From positions 276,043,229 through 276,107,228 of the forward strand of contig CM051459.1 of the NCBI GenBank assembly GCA_028095005.1: a stretch of 64,000 nt of DNA, written 5' to 3'. The notes under the pieces were generated by a model. It was given only the letters and a program-made list of their open reading frames with translations, did not search any database and had not been told where the DNA came from. Shown in pieces: positions 49,778 to 61,664 of this stretch (positions are counted from its first letter, which is position 1; each line of letters opens with the position of its first letter). Position numbers and translations under genes: made by a program. The DNA is from Rhynchospora pubera (taxonomy: Eukaryota; Streptophyta; Magnoliopsida; Poales; Cyperaceae).

Positions 49778-49852
<75 letters not shown>

Positions 49853-52800
49853 GATATATATATGAGGTTGGCTAAAATACACTTGGGAGTACCGAGATCG
49901 TTCCCGTACTCCCAAGCAGTTTTTACGAAATCCAAAATTCAAACGGTCAATCCGAACCGTTCAAGTTGTTCTCCATATTAAAATCTCCTTGGAGACCAAA
50001 TTTTATATTTTTTCCAAAATTTTTTGCTACATATTATGACATTTTCAAATTGGAGGGCCTAAAATCTTCCTATTATATTAGTGTTTTTTGAAAATATCAT
50101 AATAAATAATAACAAAATCTAAAAAAAATGTAAAATTTGGTCTCCAATAAGATTTCAATATGGAGAACTTGAATGGTTCGGATTGACCGTTTAAATTTCG
50201 GATTTCAAAAAACAACTCGGGAGTATGGGACGATCCGTACTCCTGAGTGTACAATAGACAACCTCTATATATATAAATACAAATAGAACAATGAAATATA
50301 CTCAAATGTTACCTGCTGGAGCATATCCTGCATAACCGAAATTTGATCAGCAGGGGCTACTGCATTAGCTGAACTGGTCCGACTTACTACCTCAGTAGGT
50401 CCATTAGAATCAGTAGGATTTGAAGTGACGAAAGATGGAGATGGAAGGTCTGTTGCTTGAAGCGGCTCCTTTAACTTCTCCTTCTCCTTTCCTTTCCCAG
50501 GCAAAAATGATAACGACTCCAAAACCATTGAGCCATCTGTTTTCTTCTCACAACTATCCTTCAATCCCTCTTTAGGTTCCACATCATATTGTCCTGACAA
50601 CTCCACAGCCCCACTGTCTTCCAGGGTCCTTGGTTCCTCCATATTTTGAGAGTTTGCCGCTGGATGGGGAGCCTTTGCAGTTTCAATACTGGACTCTAAA
50701 GGCCTATTTAGTTTGTCACTAGCATCTTCTGGTGTACTCTGGAGGTCCTTTTTGGTTTCTGATTCTGTTTCTTTAGCTCTGAACTCTTCATTTCTATTGG
50801 CATCCGCTGAGGGAGAGGCAGAGCTAGAGATTGCACCTGACAAGATCTCTGACGGTGTTATCAGGTGTGTGGGGTTGAGAATCAAACGGGGATTGGGCAG
50901 CACTGAGATATCTTCTTTTGATTGGTTACTGCTCACAGAATCAGCATCTGTTCTTCTGTCAATGTCACGGTCCCCACCATGTGATGATGAGGATTGACCT
51001 CTTTCCAAAGTCTGCTGAGGGCTCTTCAAGGAATCCAGATGCAATGTTGCCTCATTTTCTGTGTGAATGAGCGGAGGTGCGGATGGTTTCACCTCTGGAT
51101 TTGTTGCTGGTACATCAAATGTATGGCTCACGGGAGCCTCTAAATTGACCTCTGCTGTGGTATACTCAGCTACTGGTTCTGAGAGTGGTGTGTCAGCACG
51201 AGAAACAGAAGGTTCTCTGACCAATCCGCTGGCCGCACTGTCGGGCACAGAAGGAGGCAAACATAGTGTCAGTTCCAGGGCATACTGCTGTATCGCCATG
51301 GTCTGCACACAGTACACTTGCACCACCTGCTCCCCATTTTGAAGCGACTCACACGTGCCAGTAAGGCTCAGAATCGGCATGGCAACAGTGAAATCAGCAA
51401 TGTAGTCCATGCGGGTAGCAGCAGGGAAGGGGCCATAGTCAAAGTGGACCGCATAAATGGCATTCTTCTTGGCATTTGCAAGAATTACGAGGCTTGCCTG
51501 GGGAATAACAGTTACTTGGTTGAAGAAGGCCTCCTCCAATTGGGGATCTGACGAACTTCTCAAATCCAATGTTTGTGTGCATTGCCACGATTCTGAGTCA
51601 CCTGGTAAAAGCCAGCCTTCTTCATTTGTTGATGACCAGACTTTGATCTCTCGGTTCAAAGGACCCTGATAATATAAAGATAGACAAATGAACGCTATTA
51701 ACCACATTAAAAACAATAAGAATAATTGATACATCCCCTAATTGCAATATTTAAGTTCAAGTATTCAAAAACAAAAACTTACAAACACATACCTAAACGT
51801 TAAAACACACACACACACACGCAATTGTACTCATTAAAAGCAGTGGATATGCATCAGTGTCGATGGCATAATGGCATTAATTATCCACTACAACTACCAC
51901 ATAGAAGCAGTAACAGGTTTTCATATAGCATAATAAAACATGAATTTGTACCGCTGTAACAAGATTGATGTGATCAGGGCGCTCAGGTGCAGTAAGGAAG
52001 GCAACACAATTGACTGGCTGACCATCATGAGGTCTTATTGCAGCAAGAGCCACTTGTTTTCTGTCATCCCATATTTTTACCTGCATCACCAAAAACAATG
52101 ATAGACAAAAATGAATATCGTTTCAAAAAGAGATCCTAAGGAAAACATACCAATGATGTATAAAGAATGAAAGCAACAGACCATGCCATCATTTGATGCT
52201 GAGGCGAGGCGGGTAGTCATCCACTGAGAAATGGACAAAGCAGTAATATCACCATCATGCTTACCAACAACATGGACCCCATCAGTCAGCTTGTCGATTG
52301 GACACTTAAGTGGCTCCTCTGCAGTGAACTCCTTCCCCCTTGCCACCCTTGTTATGTCAATTTTCAGTACGCGATTTCCAATACCGACAAATAAGATCTC
52401 CTATTAAGTTCATAATAACATACGTAAAACAAATTAGCACTGATCTCCACTGGTTGACAATTGAACTACTTGTACTGCACTCCATAGGGTGTCATGCCTT
52501 CTGTCATGACCTTGTATTGTCAAAAATAACCCCTACATACTAACTTAGTAATTAACTGATACAAGCTGGTATCAGAATCTCACCAGAATGGCAGTACCTG
52601 ACCTGAACAGTACATCAATGGTGACAGGTCTTAATAAAGAGGAAACAAAAAGGCCATGCTAAAATGAAGTACTTGTTTATGAGAGTGCCAGCAGATATGT
52701 GGGTGGTATGACTCGGTGTCCCCGACAATCTGGAGTGCAATTACAATTCTGCCTGTTATTTGGGGCTTATTTTCCTCATCAGGACCTTCATCAATTTTCC

Positions 52801-54649
52801 ACACAAAAACCCTTCCATCTACACTTGCACTGAAAAAGGGATAAACATAAAATGTTCTTAATTTAAGTAATCTAGGAACACGATATCTCATTTAAACAAT
52901 GTACGGGTTGGATCATGTGGCTGGTTTTCTGTACTAACCATCAGCAGCACCATGATACACATAACAAACTTGTTGCATCTATAATGTATCTTTGTTCTTG
53001 CACTAGCAATTTTGAGGATTAACAAGGACAACTCAGCAACCACTTTTTACTATGGTAAAATATTACATATGCTTGTCTAAAATGATGCTTAATTTGACAA
53101 TCCAAACCTCCCCAGCACTTCATGGAGACCTAGGAAAATTACCTTGCCAAAAGGTGAACGTCCTCGGCAAAGAAAGCCATATCTGTGACCCTCTGTTAAG
53201 AAAAAAAAACTAAATTATTGGAGAGAAGACTTCTAAGGTAATAAATGGAATCAAGCGAATCTTAAATTCAGCCCATGTCATAACATTTCTAATACTGACA
53301 ACAGCAATAGTTAATATTGGAGAAAAAAAAAAGATCTACATAAAGCAACAGTAGAAGAAACTTTAGTGTAGCCATCGACTTCAAATTACTTAAATTTTTA
53401 CATATCATCCTTTATCACCCCCAAATTGAATAATTATGAACTTCTATATAAAACAAAAGCCATGTTGACCATTTTAACCCAATTTCACAAAGCATCTGAT
53501 ATTACAATGCAAAACAGGACGCTAAAACGTAGATACTCTAAACCTTGAAGGCGTACCAGCTCTGTGAAAAGACAGTGAATATGAAGCATTACTTGGGTGA
53601 CCACAAGTGGCTTACCTTACACATGTTGGCATTAATACCATAAATTGTTCAAACTTTTGATCACATGAATCATTTCAACTCAAGATTGAAAAAGGAATCT
53701 GCAAAGTCTGTAGAGCACCCGAGAGATATAAAAATAGAAACTCAAAAGTTCTTCTGATTTGTGCAATGAATATATGCGACTCTTCTTGTCATAACAATCA
53801 GTCACCACAGAAATAAGCCACACAGCCTTCTATATTAGTAAAAACACAGACAGAGAGGCCACAGAAAAGGGAGATCTATACCTGTGTGTGACCCCGAAGA
53901 AGTGATCTAAGAGCAGTGTTGATATTTAGCACCCGGATATTGCCCATCCTCAGGCCATATACTATATAGCTCCGATTTACCGCAATCTGCCTCCCCAGTA
54001 CCAAACCAGGATCCGATGTGTACTTTGTAATAGGTGTAACTTCCAGTTGAGGCGCTTGTGCCTCTCCTGGTAACCTCGAATCTACATCATACACTGCACG
54101 GTCCCCGTCCCCTAGGTACCTGCCACGTGGCATCTTAGTACTAGGCATCCTGGCCGGCCCAGTCGGTGGGACTGAGGGAAGCACTGGGAGGATCGGAGTC
54201 GAAATAGCTGAGGCTGGTGCAGTGCTAGGGTTTTGAGACGGCGGCATGGACACTGCCGATTCGAGATGGGAAGGAGCTGTGTTGCCTAGTAATTGCATGA
54301 GGCGAGCGCCAGGGTTGGGGCTGGGGTTAGGGTTTGGAACGATGGGGTTAGTAGGGTTTTGGAGGGGGTAAGACATGACGGGGCGTGGTATGACGGGTTC
54401 GGGTTGAGCGTATGGCATGTACGGACGGATGTTGTACGGAGGCGTGGCTGGAGGGTAGGAGTACGGGCCGGAGGGAGGCGGAGTGGCGGCGCCGCCGTAG
54501 AAACCAACGGAGGTGGGCGGAGGTTGGTTAGGGATTGGGTTTGGATTTGTGGTGGCGTTTGGTGGTTTAAATAGCTTGGCGAGCTCGAAAGGAGCGGAAG
54601 GTTGGGGAGGAGGCGGAGAGGGGTTAGGGTTACCGGTCGGTGAGGCCAT
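46489..54649 (-). CDS. VCS: VARICOSE / enhancer of mRNA decapping 4 (EDC4)
   Basis: VARICOSE is the P-body scaffold that joins DCP1 and DCP2 for mRNA decapping. Twelve GT-AG exons fit one frame: 54649-53882, 53192-53143, 52829-52673, 52400-52182, 52080-51952, 51665-50313, 49313-48954, 48535-48416, 48325-48155, 47676-47515, 47021-46896, 46788-46489. The sum is 3,915 bases, 1,304 residues, near the Arabidopsis length. The N-terminus is Pro/Asn-rich (MASPTGNPNPSPPPP). WD40-type repeats span about 200-560 (DPGLVLGRQIAVN, LASASVDGRVFVWK, GKHDGDITALSISQWMTTRL, GPLNREIKVW). A long low-complexity Ser/Glu/Pro linker follows in exon 6, then a coiled-coil region (exons 7-9) and the conserved C-terminal alpha-helical domain (NPRDPMIAMHVRPIFEQVY). 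No frameshift or stop is seen. The intron before exon 7 (49,314-50,312) holds a Mutator MITE and a long TA repeat. Confidence 0.95.
49782..49863. repeat. (TA)n microsatellite
   Basis: About 68 uninterrupted bases of TA, then ATGAGGATATATAT, in VCS intron 6. It supplied the target for the adjoining MITE. Confidence 0.95.
49855..50274. mobile_element. Mutator-type foldback MITE in VCS intron 6
   Basis: Element 49864-50265. Ends GAGGTTGGCTAAAATACACT and AGTGTACAATAGACAACCTC, and the arms pair through GGAGTAC and GGTCAATCCGAACCG blocks. TATATATAT lies on both sides (9 bp). The right end is only about 40 bases from the exon 6 donor. Confidence 0.75.
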
Positions 54650-54930
54650 CGCGTAGGTTAGAGACTAAAGAGGGGGATGCAGTGAAGATAGATTATAGCT
54701 TGGGTTGGTACGGACACTGCTAAGTTGCGCCGGAGAGGCGGAGAGGAGAGTGGATCTGAGGGAGATGATGAGTCGAGTCGAGTCGAGTCGGTAGGAGGAA
54801 ATGAGACTGGCTGAACTGGAGAGGAAAGAGGAGGGTCAGTATGCCCGTAGGGCCATAGCCACGCTGCCACGGTGGGTTTTTGAGGCGTTTTTTCAGATTT
54901 ACCCTTTAAAATGTTTGTTTTTGGATACAA
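54650..54930 (-). promoter_or_regulatory. 5' UTR and proximal promoter of VCS
   Basis: GC-richer CT-repeat sequence upstream of the ATG, with (GAGTC)n-type repeats at 54,772-54,790. This is typical of a constitutively expressed plant gene. No TATA box is obvious. Confidence 0.45.
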
Positions 54931-55179
54931 AGCGAGCAGTCATAAATATTGCTGACTGCTTTTTGGTACGAGGATGCCATTTTCTGAAGGTATATGTACG
55001 GTCATGAGTAATTCGCGCTTCGAATGGTGTTTTGATAGACTTTTGGTCTCTTTGACCCATTTGTAAATCGGAGAACTCTCTTTGTTTTAACGCAAATATG
55101 TTGTATTGTTATATCCTGTGAAGGTTTGTTTATGATTTGGTCCATTAACAAGGTTTGTTTAAGGGAAGCTCTGTTTATA

Positions 55180-55327
55180 GGCTCTGTTTGGATGGTGTGC
55201 GAATAAGAAAAATAAGAAAGGAAATATTGGAAAATGTGTAACTTTGTGAAAAGTTTTGATTGTTTATAATAAATTTGGAAGTAGGAAGAATCTATTTCTT
55301 TATTCTTGCACCCATCCAAACGGAGCC
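55180..55327. mobile_element. MITE of the ~150-bp GAAG family
   Basis: Starts GGCTCTGTTTGGATGG and ends ATCCAAACGGAGCC. The core TGTGTAACTTTGTGAAAAG matches the other copies. Confidence 0.75.
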
Positions 55328-56572
55328 ACGGTGAAGTTTGCAAGGTCAATTTACCAAGTATGATTAAGAAAATTATTTTCATATGTTTTGTAGGAAAAGA
55401 AAGATGGGAGGAGGGTGAACATCCAAAAGTCTCAGGCTCTAGATCTAGATCTGACCCTGGCCAAGTCTTTCCAACACAAAGGGCTAGTCCGATCTCTCTA
55501 AGGGCTTCAAATGTCAGACTTAGGAAAAATCATGCCACAATAGTTGGATTGGATAGTACTCATAATCTTACCTTAAGGAAATGTCAAGACTTAATGAAGC
55601 AAGAACAAAGCATCCAAACATTTCAGAAGGCCAAAACAAGCGTACTCTAAACAAGGATCTACTTAGATTGATTGTTTCGTTTGATTGCATTTGATTTCTC
55701 TTGGAACAATAGTTGGCTTTTCGTGGGGCGTGATGAATATGATTACTCAAAAAAATCGAGGGCATTATTTAGAATTGCTTCGATTTTCGGCTGACCATAA
55801 TATAAAAATTAGAGTGTTGTACTACAAAAATGCTCCTAGCAATTGTAAGTTAGTGGCCTTTGAAATCTAAAAGGATATAGTTTATGTGGTTTCGATTGAG
55901 ACTACTAAGAAAATCATCCAAGAACCTCGAGAAAAATTATTCTCTATGTTGGTTAAAAAGTATGTGATGTTTCTTACCAGGAGCAAATAGCCATTATCTT
56001 GAGATTTGTCAATAAGCAAGAAAAAATGTTGAGAGATTTTTTGCAATTGTGCATGTCTTAGAGACAACATCAACATCACCTGAGGCTTCACTTGAAGAGT
56101 TCATTTGTAGACACGGGTTTAGTTTTTTTCGATTTCGTGGGTGAGGTTATGACGGAATTAATAATATACGAGGCGAGTTTAATGGATTGAAGACATTGAT
56201 TTTGAAAGAAAGTAGTTGTGCATATTATGTTAATTATTTTATATATCAACTTCAATTAATTTTGGTGGTGGTTGCAGAAAAAGTATAATCACATAACTAC
56301 TCTTTTCACTTCTCTTTCTATTGTTCGAAACACTGTCGGAGCTTCATGTAACAAGCATGACAAGTTACATGAAGAGCGTCGTGTTGAGGTATAAGAGGCT
56401 CTTAAAGATGGTGATCTTTCAAATGAGATAGAGTTCTAATCAAGAGACTAGTCTTGCACGATCCGGTGACACATGATGAGTTCACAGTATAGGTCCTCAA
56501 CTAACTTAATCATTCATTTTAGGGTTGTTATGAGTGTGCTTGATGATATTTTGGAGAATGTTAAGGATGCTT

Positions 56573-57172
56573 ATCATTCAAATTTAGATTCGCTTGCCAC
56601 TTTTGAATTCGCTTTTAGTTATTTTCGTTGTTTAAAATACCCTACCAGACCGGCCGGTTCATCATTCAAATTTAGATTCGCTAGCCACTTTTGAATTCGC
56701 TTTTAGTTATTTTCGTTGTTTAAAATACCCTACCAGACCGGCCGGTTCAACCAGGCAAACCGTGAACCGGACCTTGGTCCGGTAGGGTAAAGGCCAAATA
56801 CCGGATGGTCAAAGAATCGGAAAAAACCGGCTATATATCGATTAAATCGGGTATTTTTGTGTGCCAAACCGGCCGATTCAATACGCAGTCTGCTGGCGCA
56901 AGTTTTTGAGAGGTTTCAATTCGATTTATGAACCCTTATATTCTTCATATATGAAAATGTGGGAAATAATTAGATGTGCGAAGGGGGAATCGAACTGGGG
57001 TTTCCTCCATTGAGAGACTTGTGCTAAACCACTAGACCAAACCACCACTCGTGATAAGTCAGGATACAGTTAATATATATCTGGTTTTTTGAACTGGTAA
57101 AATCGGTAAACTTGAAATACCCCACACCATCTGTCTCACCGGTTCAGTAACCAGTACGGTATTTTAAACATT
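56573..57172. mobile_element. insertion in the hAT pseudogene with tandemly repeated left end
   Basis: GTTTAAAATACCCTACCAGA near the left and TACGGTATTTTAAAC at the right form inverted ends. The body is rich in ACCGG/CCGGT. About 86 bases, including hAT flank and element end, are repeated in tandem (56,573-56,745). It interrupts the transposase core. Confidence 0.6.
56981..57046 (-). ncRNA. tRNA-like sequence with A and B boxes
   Basis: On the minus strand, TGGTCTAGTGG (57,039-57,029) matches the pol III A box and GTTCGATTCC (56,995-56,986) the B box, with normal spacing. The bases around the TTCGATT loop (CCCAG and CCCCC) cannot pair as a T stem, so it is not a working tRNA. A tRNA-derived SINE head or degenerate tRNA is more likely. 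Confidence 0.5.
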
Positions 57173-58579
57173 GGTTGTTTCTTCATGAATAATGTATCAA
57201 CCATAACTGACGAACTATCACAAGCATTGCAAAAAAAAAGTAAGAGATTATGAATGTGTTGATTTGGTTGTGGTAGATAAACATCGTTTGCAAAACATGC
57301 GAGATAATGATTGGAACTCATTGTTGAATGAAATTCACTCCTTTTGTTAAGAGCACAAAATCGTTGTGTTAGATATAGAGGACCAGAAGGTTGTCAAACT
57401 GTCCTAACGTGCGATCCCTAGAATGACAAATGAACATTATTATCGCATTGAGTTATTTTATGATGTGACTTAATGATCAGTTCACATAAGCAAACACTGG
57501 GTTACTTTGACATATGGCTTGTCTGCATCCTCGTAGTACTTCCATGCATTTGATAAGGTAAAATTGATCAACTTGGCTCATTTTTAACCAAATGACTTCT
57601 CAAAGAGCGAGCTTTCTATTTTGGAGACATAATTTGATTGTTACATACATGATTTTCGTGCCGATCAAGACTTTTGTCAATTGAATGTGATGGATGACTT
57701 TGCTCAAAAGTTGGTTGCAAAGAGAAAAGATATTATTTATTCTTTGGTGTATAAATTGATCAAGTTGGCTTTAAATTTGTCAGTTGCGACGACAAGTGTT
57801 GAAAAAGCATTTTCAACCATGAACATTGTTAAAACAAAATTAAGGAATCGAATGGGAGATATATAGTTGAATGATAATTTAGTTACTTATATAGAAAATG
57901 ATGTGTTCAATGAAGGTTTTACCATGCAACAATTTCAAACTATGAAGCCACATAAAAGATTGTTGATTGCATTAATTAAAATGATTTTACTTTAATTGTA
58001 CTTTTTGGTGTATGCTTAGGTTGATGGAAAAATATATATTTTGTAATAGTACAATTAATTAAAAATGATTTATTATTATTTATTTATTTGTTAATTTTTT
58101 TAATTAATGTAAAATTTAATTATTTCTATTTGGGCCAATGCTTAAAAATCGGCTGGGTTCGGCACTGCATTTGATGCTTAAAAATTAATATATATATATA
58201 TATTTTCAAATTTAAGGACATGCTTCTTATTTTTATGAAATCCGAGTTACACGCAAAAGATACTGAACTTACCCATGGGCTGTTGGCTGGGATTGATCTT
58301 AAATTAGATCTCCATTTCCGAAGAACAGGACATACTTCACAGATGCTGTTGTGCTGCTAGGTTTTTTAATGGAATTTTTCAGAAGCCTCACAGGCTCAGA
58401 GCCTCCACGTACTCCCCCCACCCCCAACCACATAATTATAAGGCCACCAAAATAAAAATTTAAAAATGCTATAAGAAAATTTGAAAAATGTAAAAAATAT
58501 CAAATAATTTGTACTACACGCAACAATTTACATGTAACTTCCACTACAAAAAGTAGTCAACAAACAATATGGCCCTGAT

Positions 58580-60175
58580 CAAAATCTCATTTTCTAACAT
58601 GGATTTCATTTCATTTTATTTCGTTGAAAAATCTTGATAAAATCGAAATTATTTTATATAGGAATTCAGACACAAAAAAATTTAATAGAAAGAATTATTA
58701 TTATTATTTTTAATAAGAAGAAAGTTTGAACGCGTTTTATAAAAGCGTACAGTCTCTCTCCTTCCTACCCGTTTATAAAAGGCGCTCGAAGGCTCCGAAT
58801 GCGTTTTATAAACGGGTAAGAAGGAGAGAGACTGTACCGCTTCAGTTACGCCTCAAAAGGCTGGTCAGACTTTCGTACCTGTTTATAAAACGCGTTCGGA
58901 GCCTTCGAGCGCGTTTTATAAACGGGTAGGAAGGCGTAAATTTTTCGAAATGGAGTTATTACCATTTTTTTTCAAAATTACTAGGAAAATGAATGTGAAA
59001 ATTTAGGTTAAATTTATTTTTAAGGTTAAATTTACAATTTTTAAAATATCACATTTAATTTCATATTAATTTTATTTAAAAATGACATTCGAATATTAAT
59101 TTTGACATTAACATCATTTTGTTTGAATAACTATCAAGAAAGTCACTTGATTTACTGCATTTCTCTTTTTAAAGATTAATTTATGATTTAAAATTTTTTT
59201 TTAGTAGTTTAGAGTGGTTTTTAGGTTGCAAACTTTCAAACTGGATTTTGAACGTCTAGAGAGCGTTTTTTGGCTCCGAAAATGGTCGTTACTGTAAAAC
59301 GTGTAGATCTTGTCGCCAGCTTTCCGGATTGTGCTCGATCGCCCCAAACGGACCTTCCTATTAAAAGTTATGCCTGTTTAAAGTTTTAATGTTCAAAATT
59401 TTTTTTTAAAAAATATATTTTAATTATTTTTCATATTATATATTATTTGATTATATATGGCTAACATAAAATAAAAAAAGGAGAGACTACAATGCAAAAG
59501 ATAAGTTTGTAGAATTAAATAGTAAAAATACAGGGTCATCGGCGAATAATTATTCAAACAAAATGATATTATACACATGTTCAAAAAAAAATATGTGCAA
59601 TTAAATGCATATAAAATATGAGTAATATATTTCTTATATCTATTTAATACATCTTTAATTGGAAAAAAAAATTTAAGAATTTTGTAAATATGAAACATGC
59701 AGGGACCTTGTTGCAAAATATTATTTTTAGTAAGTTAAATGTTACGGCTTGAATGAAAAATATGAAAAACTAATAACACGTTTATAAAACGCGCTCGAAG
59801 GCTCCGAACCCGTTTTATAAACGGGTACGAAGGTATGACCAGCCTTTTGAGGCGTAACTGAAGTGGTACAGTCTCTCTCCTTCTTACCCGTTTATAAAAC
59901 GCGTTCGAAGCCTTCGAGCGCGTTTTATAAACGGGTAGGAAGGAGAGAGACTGTATGCTTTTATAAAACGCGTTCGAACTTTCTTCTTATTAAAAAAATA
60001 ATAATAATTCTTTCTATTAAAACTTTTTGTGTCTGAATTCCTATATAAAATAATTTCGGTTGATAAAATGAAGGAAATTGGTATCATTTGATTGGAATTC
60101 CATATAATTACATCTAACAAAATCCTATAAAATCAATTCAAATGAAATGAAATCCCACGTAAAAATCATTTTGGC
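58580..60175. mobile_element. element with ~350-bp inverted repeats full of internal palindromes
   Basis: Left arm about 58,585-58,945, right arm about 59,775-60,172, highly similar in inverted orientation (ACAGTCTCTCTCCTTC, AGTTACGCCTCAAAAGGCTG). Each arm holds repeated hairpins such as CCCGTTTATAAAA..TTTTATAAACGGG. The spacer contains a fragment shared with MULE copy 2. Outer ends approximate CAAAATC..CATTT. No target duplication was found and no coding region is present. Confidence 0.75.
59125..59378 (-). repeat. dispersed ~270-bp segment, second copy
   Basis: Reverse complement of 24,388-24,657 with scattered substitutions and indels. Similarity continues to about 59,475 in AT-rich MULE-like sequence. 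Confidence 0.8.
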
Positions 60176-60252
60176 AGCGGCGTAGTGCTCTTTAATCTTT
60201 CACACAGTTATATTTTAAAAAGATAAATACCACGCACAAGACTATCATTTTG

Positions 60253-60525
60253 TTATGAAATTAAATAATTATGTGGATTGTTCATCTTCATATTCCCACT
60301 AAGCATTTATCTCCACTACACATTTATATCCATGATCTCCACTACTTATTTATTGTCATTATGTGAGATATTATTTTGTAGCCTATAAATTGAGGCATTG
60401 TACATTTGTATGGATAGTTGGAATGAGAGAATAAAATTCTGAAATTTGTGATTGAGAATATTGTCTTATTTACTCTTGATATATTGTTTATTATTTCTTT
60501 CTTCCACCTTATTTTACAACACGTT
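60253..60525 (+). mobile_element. 5' LTR of the Ty1-copia element (tentative)
   Basis: Begins TGTTATGAAATTAAAT and ends TTTTACAACA, followed by CGTTATCAGCACG, which resembles the primer-binding site of plant copia elements (TATCAG core of initiator tRNA-Met). A TATA box (CCTATAAATTGAG) sits at about 60,381. The 3' LTR is outside the window, so the borders are inferred. Confidence 0.5.
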
Positions 60526-61664
60526 ATCAGCACGAATTTGCTCGAAAGGAATTACAAAGTTGTTTGCACAAATTGCTACGAAGAAGTTACAAAGTTTCTA
60601 GGTAAGTAAGAATAAATTGCTCAAAGAAATTTGAAGGTAAGTAAGAATATGATTGATATCATATAATTTATTAATTTTAATTTTATTCGAATTTTTTATT
60701 GCTATATTTTTTTTGTTTAAAATTTATGAGAATCATTTCCTGAAGTGAATGATGATAAAAATAATAACTTGAAGGTATTATTCAAATTTGAAAGTTTATC
60801 AAGAACACGAAGTTCTTATTGCATGAAGAACTTGAAGTTTATATTTCGATTTAAAGTTATTTAGAACCTGAAGTTTTTAATCATATAAATAATTTGTTTA
60901 GAACCCGAAGTTCTTAATACTTGATTTTATTTTTTTTAAAACCTGAAGTTTATATTTCATTTAAAATTATTTAGAACATGAAGTTCTTGATACTTGTAGT
61001 AATTTGTTTAGAACTTGAAGTTCTTAATTTTTCAATTTATTTTGCTTAGAACATGAAGTTCTATTTAAAATTCAATATAACCAAAAGTTATGGAATGCCA
61101 CTGAATATTATTAAATTAATAACTCGAAGTTATTATTCAAAGTTGAAATTTTTATCAAAGAACCAGAAGTTCTATTCCTTAAATAACCAGAAGTTATTAT
61201 AGAATATGGGATGAAAAATAACATGAAGTTATTCCCAATTTAAAATATATTAGCACTTATTATTGGTTATATGAAAAATAACCAGAAGTTATTTCAATTT
61301 ATTTATTTAAATTGCGCAGTTAAAACGATTTAATAACCAGAAGTTATTAAATAAAATATAACTTGAAGTTATAATGTTAAATTATTATTATTTTTTCTTT
61401 CTCTTTTTATTTATTCATTTTATTTATTTACTTATCTCTGTTTCATTTATCATAACCTGAAGTTATGATAAACTCATGTTAGTACTCTTGAAGAGTTTTT
61501 CAAGGAAAAATGTGACCATCAAAATAAAAAACTCGTTATGACAAAGCATTGATAACAAAAGAAAAAATGTACCAGCAGTACGTTCAAAGAAAAACATCTT
61601 GAAGATGTTTATGACATATGTGGTATAACAAAATATTTATAGCATACCGCAGTACATCCAAATA
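60526..61664 (+). repeat. copia leader with about 20 co-varying palindromes
   Basis: Short palindromes with constant spacer NNGAA: AGAACnnGAAGTTCT mostly in the first half, ATAACnnGAAGTTAT in the second, plus ACTCTTGAAGAGT (about 61,482) and AACATCTTGAAGATGTT (about 61,588). Positions include about 60,800, 60,901, 60,973, 61,010, 61,047, 61,119, 61,159, 61,184, 61,219, 61,278, 61,333, 61,356 and 61,452. No gag reading frame is present. Confidence 0.85.

Larger units (their letters stand above)
55390..57995 (+). pseudogene. hAT-family transposase (ZMYM1/DUF4371-like), broken
   Basis: Fragments in order but in shifting frames: LTLRKCQDLMKQEQSIQ (start of the core), FLELLRFSADHNIKI-like block, DVSYQEQIAIILRFVN (DUF4371 region), TNLIIHFRVVMSVLDDILEN, and the C-terminal dimerisation domain LIKLALNLSVATTSVEKAFSTMNIVKTKLRNRM (57,750-57,850). 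Multiple stops and frameshifts, plus an insertion at about 56,640-57,170, show it is dead. The C-terminal S-V-E-x-A-F-S motif is diagnostic of hAT. Such proteins lack an N-terminal BED finger and have a TTF-type finger instead, which is not visible here. No terminal repeats were found. Confidence 0.85.

Noticed and set aside
49721..49942. Open frame with repeated Ile-Tyr
   Set aside because: A translation of the (TA)n repeat in a VARICOSE intron.
50713..51669. Plus-strand open frames opposite VARICOSE exon 6
   Set aside because: Antisense shadows of a long, GC-balanced coding exon. They match no family.
56981..57046. Functional tRNA gene on the minus strand
   Set aside because: A and B boxes are present, but the T stem cannot pair and the acceptor ends do not match. 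Kept only as a tRNA-like sequence.
58726..58929. Basic open frames in the 58.6-60.1 kb arms
   Set aside because: They are translations of the palindromic inverted repeats. The same Phe-Ile-Asn/Arg-rich peptides appear in both arms and on both strands.
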